The notes beneath the pieces are model-generated. The model saw only the letters and a program-made list of their open reading frames with translations, was not told the origin of the DNA and ran no database searches. A stretch of DNA of 26,245 nucleotides from DATEUP01 sp041485285 (GTDB lineage: Archaea; Thermoplasmatota; DTKX01; DATEUP01), in the NCBI GenBank assembly GCA_041485285.1, contig JBGPJF010000030.1:1-26245 (forward strand), written 5' to 3'. A program made the position numbers and the translations under genes. Shown piece after piece: positions 22,005 to 26,245 of the stretch. Numbering within the stretch: position 1 is the first letter of the stretch; each line of letters opens with the position of its first letter.

Positions 22005-23996
22005 CTACGGCTTCGGGGGGCCGGGCGGGAGCGGCTCGAGCCAGGGCGCGGGAGCCTTCTTGCCATTCCTCCCGCGCATCAGCCCAAACCCCGCAAGCGC
22101 GGCCGCCACACCTGCCAAGATCAGCGCAAGCAGCGCCAAGGTGTTGTCCGCCTTGGGCACCGGAGAATCGCCACCCTCAAGCGCGTCGATCCGGCCATTC
22201 GCGTTCGCAAGTTGGGCCGAAAGGGTAGACACATGCGATTCGAGATCAGCGACGCGGTTATTCGCCGCCGATAGATTGCCGCGGGCGGCCGCGAGGTCGA
22301 CCTCCGTCGTGTTCTGGTCGCCTTCGAGCAAGGTGAGGGCGGCCTGCGCCGCAGCCAAGTCCGCGCGCGCCGCCGTGAGGTTGGCGTTTGAGGCGTTCAG
22401 TGCCAACCCAAGAGCACGCACCGGGTCGTCGTACGTGACGTTGACCGAAGCCGTGACTTCGTTTCCAAACGCGTCGCGGGCGCGCACGTCGATCCGGTTC
22501 GTGCCGTTTTGGAGCGCATAGGGCACGGCAAAGGACCCGTCGGCCGCGACGGCCACGATGAGCGACCCCACCGTGAGCGTCGCATTCGGCTCGGTCACCC
22601 CCGAGACGACCGCGGTCGGGACCTTCACCACCGCGCCCTCAACGGGAGCGGCTACGGTAAGGGCGGGCGGGATGTCGTCCGGCGAATACAGGCGGGTGAC
22701 CAATTCGTTTCGGTCGCCGCGCCGCTCAAGCCACGCGGCGCTGAAGTTCCCATCCGGGCCGGCAAGGACCTTCGTGCGGTCGCTCTCCGAGGTAAGCGTG
22801 AATACCAAGGGCGGTCGCTCCCACGGGCGCTGGCCACCGGCCGCCGGGATGCGGGCGACCCAGTGGTCGTAGAACCCGCCGACAAACTCCACCAGCGAAA
22901 CGACCGAGTCCCCCGACCCGTTCAAGGAAAAGTCGCGCAGGGCTACCAACGCGGACGGCACCGAAATAATACGCGGGGCCTGCCATGGCCCCCCCGCCGG
23001 CCGCGTGGCGATGCGCAGCTCCGGCAGCTTATCGGCCTCATAAACCATCCACGCCGCTGCAACGCCCGCGCCGTCGCGGTACTGGAGGATCGCGCCGCCG
23101 TACGAGGTCGGCACGAACGCGTCGACGAGGTCCACCGGTTGCGTAAAGGTGCTGTTGGAGCGGAACGTCGTCGAGTGGAGCTCGATGGTCGTCCCGTTTT
23201 GCATGGCGAAGAACGCGGTCACATTGCCGCCGGGGTCGACGACCGCCAGGGGAGTGCTATTCGTCCATTCCGGGGCGCCCACGGTGGCGGTGGTAAGCGT
23301 CTGCCAACCATAACCCGGGGAGTAGTGGCGCCCGACGACCTCGCGAGGGCCGCCCCATACCTGGTCCCACACGACGCTGACTACGCCAGCTGCACTTGAG
23401 CCGCCGCTGAACCCGTAGATTTCATCCGACGTGAGGTCGAAGGCCGTGAGGTCTCCAAGGACCCCGATCGAGTTGCGCATGCGGGACTCTAGGCTGTTGG
23501 TGCCGCTGTAATTCATCCAGACTACGAGCGTCTCGTTTCCGGCCGCAAACACGCGGACGCTGGAAATCTGGACGGTCGAAGTCGCCATGATATACGTACT
23601 CCAGCCGCCGTCGCTTACATCGTACACCCCCATGCGCACGCTGTAGGTGGGGCTCGGCGTAGACCAGGCGACCGCGTACGGCTGGTCCGGGTTCGGCTGA
23701 AGGACCATGTCCCAGCTCTCGATGGGGGTGGTGGCCGACATGATGCTCGTAAGCGAGGAGAACCCGTTGGCGATGCCTCGCCACGCGCGGAGCGAATCGT
23801 AGCCGGTGGCGGGGTCGCGCAGCTTCGCGCCGAGGAGCGAGCCTCCCTGCGCATCGGTGAAGAAACGGAGATCCGTCGGAGGGTCAAATTGCGTAGTGTA
23901 CACACCGGCGCCTTGCCATCCGGGGTCGGCAAAGGCGGGGGCCGCGGACGAAGTGAGGAGGACGAGAGCCAGAGTGAGGACGCGGCGGGCGGACAT
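22005..23996 (-). CDS. Exported beta-propeller / Ig / coiled-coil surface protein with C-terminal anchor
   Basis: A 663-residue surface protein. Residues 1-23 are a signal peptide (RRVLTLALVLLTSSAAPAFA). Residues 24 to about 440 are beta-rich with recurring blade-like patterns (VWMNY, VVWDQVWGG, AAWMVYEAD, AAWLERRGD), suggesting a propeller or sialidase-like fold. An Ig-like module, close to glucodextranase domain B in style (PTAVVSGVTEPNATLTVG), covers about 445-522. A ~85-residue Ala/Asn/Leu-rich coiled coil follows (about 524-608), then a membrane helix near 615-640 and a basic, proline-rich tail. The coiled coil would act as a stalk lifting the propeller from the membrane. ATG 23996 is preferred to earlier in-frame starts because it begins the signal peptide and lies 28 bases from the box GTTTATC (complement 24021-24027). 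No catalytic residues were identified. Confidence 0.8.
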   Translation of the reverse strand: MSARRVLTLALVLLTSSAAPAFADPGWQGAGVYTTQFDPPTDLRFFTDAQGGSLLGAKLRDPATGYDSLRAWRGIANGFSSLTSIMSATTPIESWDMVLQPNPDQPYAVAWSTPSPTYSVRMGVYDVSDGGWSTYIMATSTVQISSVRVFAAGNETLVVWMNYSGTNSLESRMRNSIGVLGDLTAFDLTSDEIYGFSGGSSAAGVVSVVWDQVWGGPREVVGRHYSPGYGWQTLTTATVGAPEWTNSTPLAVVDPGGNVTAFFAMQNGTTIELHSTTFRSNSTFTQPVDLVDAFVPTSYGGAILQYRDGAGVAAAWMVYEADKLPELRIATRPAGGPWQAPRIISVPSALVALRDFSLNGSGDSVVSLVEFVGGFYDHWVARIPAAGGQRPWERPPLVFTLTSESDRTKVLAGPDGNFSAAWLERRGDRNELVTRLYSPDDIPPALTVAAPVEGAVVKVPTAVVSGVTEPNATLTVGSLIVAVAADGSFAVPYALQNGTNRIDVRARDAFGNEVTASVNVTYDDPVRALGLALNASNANLTAARADLAAAQAALTLLEGDQNTTEVDLAAARGNLSAANNRVADLESHVSTLSAQLANANGRIDALEGGDSPVPKADNTLALLALILAGVAAALAGFGLMRGRNGKKAPAPWLEPLPPGPPKP

Positions 23997-24020
23997 ACGG
24001 GCAATGAGGCGGGGGAGAGG

Positions 24021-24027
24021 GATAAAC
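24021..24027 (-). promoter_or_regulatory. TATA box for the propeller surface-protein gene
   Basis: GTTTATC on the minus strand, centred 28 bases before the ATG at 23996. It supports a leaderless message and that start codon. Confidence 0.5.
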
Positions 24028-24159
24028 GTTGACAGCCCGCCGCCCTGAGGCTTCAGTCCCACGCAAGCGCAAGGCCGCACGACGGGCACATCGCGGTCCC
24101 CACTTGGATCGCCGTCGCGCCCCTTTTCTGTCCGCCGCCGCATCTCGGGCGGAAGCGCC

Positions 24160-25284
24160 ATGCCCGACGAGCCGCCGCGGCCCGAGCAGGTCATGCGCGT
24201 CTCGAACGTCGAGCTGTTCTTCGAACTCGTGTTCGTCTACGCGATCACGCAACTTACGCTGCTCGTGGAAACCGCCCACGAGCCCCTCGACTTTGCGAAA
24301 ACGCTCTTCGTGCTGATCCTGATCTGGTGGATGTACGCCGGGTTTGTGTGGCTCACCAACGCCGCCGGCACGACCCCGATGATGCGGCTCGTGCTCATCG
24401 CGGGGATGGGCGGGTTCCTCGTGATGGGGGCCGCCATCCCCCGCATCTTCACCGGCGACGGCCTCGCCTTCGGGCTCGCGTACCTCTTCGTCGTGGTCCT
24501 CCACCTCGGCGAGTTCTGGGTCCAAGGCGGGAAGGCCGTCTCCAAGGCCGTGATGGGGCTCGCGCCGTTCAATGTGGGCGCCGCCGTGCTCGTGATCGCC
24601 GCGGGCCTCGTCGACCCGTCGTGGGGGTGGATGCTGCTTGCGGCCGGTGTGGCGCCCTTCATCATCGCCACGCTATCGCGCCGCGAGCGCGGATTCCCCA
24701 TGAACCCCGGGCACTTCGTCGACCGCCACGCGGGCGTCATGATCATCGCGCTCGGCGAAACGGTCGCCGGGATCGGCAGCGGGGCCGCCGGCCACGCCCT
24801 CGATGCGCCGACCGTCGCGGCCATCGCCTTCTCGCTCGTGTGCATCGCGGGCGTGTGGTGGGTGTACTTCAGCCGCGACCACGAGCGCGCGCAGAAGGCG
24901 CTCCAGGAGGCGTCGATGGAAAATCGCGCGAAGATGGCCGTGCGCGCGTACTGGTACCCGTTCATCGGGATGCTCTTCGCGGTTGTGCTGATCGCGACCG
25001 GGATCCAGCACATGGTCGCGCACCCCGAGGAGCCGGCCGGCGACGCGGCGTTGTTGATCGGCGGCGGGATCGCGCTCTACCTCGCGGGCAGTTCGCTGTT
25101 CCGGTGGCTCGTGGGGGTGCGGAAGGTGGGCACCAGGCTCCTTGCCGGGGCGGTCGCGCTCGCGCTCGGGGCCGCCGCGGCCTCCGTGCCGGCGCTCGCG
25201 TGGCTGGGCGGGGCTTCGGCAACCGCCGTTGTGCTGATCGCGCTTGAAGAAAGGATGGAGCGGCGCGCGCTCGTTGTCCCTTAA
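24160..25284 (+). CDS. LtrA-family (low temperature requirement) integral membrane protein
   Basis: A 374-residue membrane protein of the LtrA family, named for a Listeria locus needed for growth in the cold; the biochemical role is still unknown. The signature ELFFELVFVYAITQL is at about 18-32, WWMYAGFVWLTN follows at about 56-67, and the second signature, FVDRHAGVMIIALGETVAGIG, lies near 187-207 with the typical ALGE core. About ten to twelve hydrophobic segments span the protein. The ATG at 24160 begins just before the family signature; no clear TATA box or Shine-Dalgarno site is visible upstream. It is divergent from the propeller surface-protein gene across 163 bases, and the DNA methylase gene begins 26 bases after its stop with its own TATA-like box. 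Confidence 0.85.
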   Translation: MPDEPPRPEQVMRVSNVELFFELVFVYAITQLTLLVETAHEPLDFAKTLFVLILIWWMYAGFVWLTNAAGTTPMMRLVLIAGMGGFLVMGAAIPRIFTGDGLAFGLAYLFVVVLHLGEFWVQGGKAVSKAVMGLAPFNVGAAVLVIAAGLVDPSWGWMLLAAGVAPFIIATLSRRERGFPMNPGHFVDRHAGVMIIALGETVAGIGSGAAGHALDAPTVAAIAFSLVCIAGVWWVYFSRDHERAQKALQEASMENRAKMAVRAYWYPFIGMLFAVVLIATGIQHMVAHPEEPAGDAALLIGGGIALYLAGSSLFRWLVGVRKVGTRLLAGAVALALGAAAASVPALAWLGGASATAVVLIALEERMERRALVVP

Positions 25285-25287
25285 TAC
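25281..25287 (+). promoter_or_regulatory. TATA-like box for the DNA methylase gene
   Basis: TTAATAC overlaps the LtrA stop codon and is centred 27 bases before the GTG at 25311, as expected for a leaderless transcript. Confidence 0.45.
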
Positions 25288-25310
25288 GGTGCGGCGCGCT
25301 TCGAGCAGGT

Positions 25311-26245
25311 GTGGGAACAAGCAATCCGAAGCAGCCGTCGCTCCCTGCGGCCGTCGCGACCCTGCGCGCGCACGTCGTCGAGCTTTCGGCGTTGCTTCGC
25401 AAGAGCGCCGGGAAGGACGACGCTCTCGTCGACGAGGTCGTTGGGCAGTTCGACCAATTCGCGGGCCTGAGCGGCGGCGAGGACAAGGCGAAGCTCCGGA
25501 ACTCAGCGTTCGACCTCGCCGCGTACCTGCTCGTGAACCAGATCCTGTTCTACCACATGCACCAGCGGCTGCACGGCGACATCCCAGAGCTGCCAACGAA
25601 ATTCGGTTCCCGGGATGAGTTCGGCGCGCTGCTGGAAACGATGCGGGAACGCAACTTTGGGCCCATCTATGGGACGGGTGTGGCGGCGCGGCTTCCCCCG
25701 GGGGGGGCCACGCTGCTGCTCCTCGACAGGATTGTCACCGATGTGAAGGCGCTCAAGCCAGAAGCGCTGAAGCAGGACCTCCTCGGCCGACTGTTCCACG
25801 AACTGCTGCCGCCCACCACGCGGAAGCTGCTCGCGGCGTTTTACACGAAGGCGGTGGCAGCCGACCTCCTCGCGCGGCTGGCGGTGGATGATCCGGGCAC
25901 GTCGGTCATCGACCCCGCGTGCGGGTCGGGCACGCTGCTCGTCGCGACCTACCACGCGCTTGAGGCGATTGCGTCGAAAGGCAAGGGGGCCCGCGCGCGC
26001 ATCGCCGAGGAGCAGGTGGTCGGCCTCGACCTGATGCCCTTCGCCGCGCACCTGACAGCGCTGAACCTCTCGGTGCAGGCGCTGAGGCGCGCCTCGACGG
26101 GCCTGCGTGTTGCAAGCGTGGACGCGCTCTCCCTGTTCGAGGCGCTTCGGTCGACGGGCCGGGCCCGCGTCCCCGACCCGAACGGGGGCGTCTTCGCGGT
26201 CCGACGCGCCGACCTCGTTATCATGAACCCCCCGTTCACGGACCG
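25311..26245 (+). CDS. N6-adenine DNA methylase, 5' part (cut by the window end)
   Basis: 311 codons open to the window edge, starting at GTG. The reading frame gives a helical N-terminal region (about 1-170) and then a methylase core: FYTK at 177-180, the S-adenosylmethionine-binding motif D201-P-A-C-G-S-G and the catalytic motif N306-P-P-F309 preceded by ADLVIM. The order N-terminal helices, FYTK, motif I, NPPF is that of N6-adenine methylases of the gamma class (HsdM, Eco57I-like and the large methylases in defence islands). The spacing of about 105 residues between motif I and NPPF is usual. The target-recognition region and any nuclease domain lie beyond the window, so I cannot say whether it belongs to a restriction system or is a solitary methylase. 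The GTG start rests on the TATA-like box at 25281 and on the lack of an earlier plausible start. Confidence 0.85.
   Translation, partial: MGTSNPKQPSLPAAVATLRAHVVELSALLRKSAGKDDALVDEVVGQFDQFAGLSGGEDKAKLRNSAFDLAAYLLVNQILFYHMHQRLHGDIPELPTKFGSRDEFGALLETMRERNFGPIYGTGVAARLPPGGATLLLLDRIVTDVKALKPEALKQDLLGRLFHELLPPTTRKLLAAFYTKAVAADLLARLAVDDPGTSVIDPACGSGTLLVATYHALEAIASKGKGARARIAEEQVVGLDLMPFAAHLTALNLSVQALRRASTGLRVASVDALSLFEALRSTGRARVPDPNGGVFAVRRADLVIMNPPFTD

Noticed and set aside
1..26245. tRNA, rRNA, CRISPR arrays, insertion sequences and attachment sites
   Set aside because: I looked on both strands and found no cloverleaf-like gene, spaced direct repeats, transposase or terminal inverted repeats that I could support.

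Overview
The window looks archaeal. AT-rich, TATA-like boxes lie about 22-28 bases upstream of many start codons, in the geometry of leaderless transcripts, and only a few genes have a Shine-Dalgarno site. Several genes encode exported proteins with a C-terminal membrane anchor and a short basic or charged tail. The DNA is GC-rich, with GTG and TTG starts. A Thermoplasmatota-type euryarchaeon is my best guess, but no rRNA or ribosomal protein is present to prove it.

Left part (1-6758), ordinary and regulatory genes: the start of a gene running off the left edge (minus strand); a two-domain class II aldolase/short-chain dehydrogenase of the rhamnose-catabolism type; a CPA2 cation/proton antiporter; then, on the minus strand, a double-ACT regulator, a class I SAM methyltransferase, an orphan ribbon-helix-helix antitoxin-like protein, a divergent SRAP (YedK/HMCES-like) protein without the catalytic Cys2, and a small SET-domain protein.

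Middle (6900-18760), surface proteins: a 1783-residue beta-helix/PKD protein anchored at its C terminus; a small unknown protein; and a ~1702-residue exported mosaic. The mosaic joins a pseudopilin-like domain, an EF-hand, two DUF7450-like repeats, an isolated HExxHxxGxxH motif and a gingipain-type C25 cysteine peptidase domain with its His and Cys in place. A small exported protein with a clear terminator follows.

The most unusual gene is at 19020-21248. It encodes a protein with a Sec-type signal peptide and about twenty N-glycosylation sequons, whose body reads as tandem contractile-injection-system domains: three resembling the CIS tube/Pvc7 N-terminal family, then one degenerate and one clear T4 gp19-like tail-tube domain. 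Canonical tail-tube proteins are small, cytoplasmic and encoded in tail operons. Here no sheath, baseplate, spike or ATPase gene is nearby. The upstream intergenic region, shared with the small exported protein, carries several inverted repeats.

Right part (21256-26245): a second Cys2-less SRAP paralogue whose tail is almost identical to the first; a propeller/Ig/coiled-coil surface protein; an LtrA-family membrane protein; and the first 311 codons of an N6-adenine DNA methylase cut by the window end. All family assignments were made by eye from motifs.
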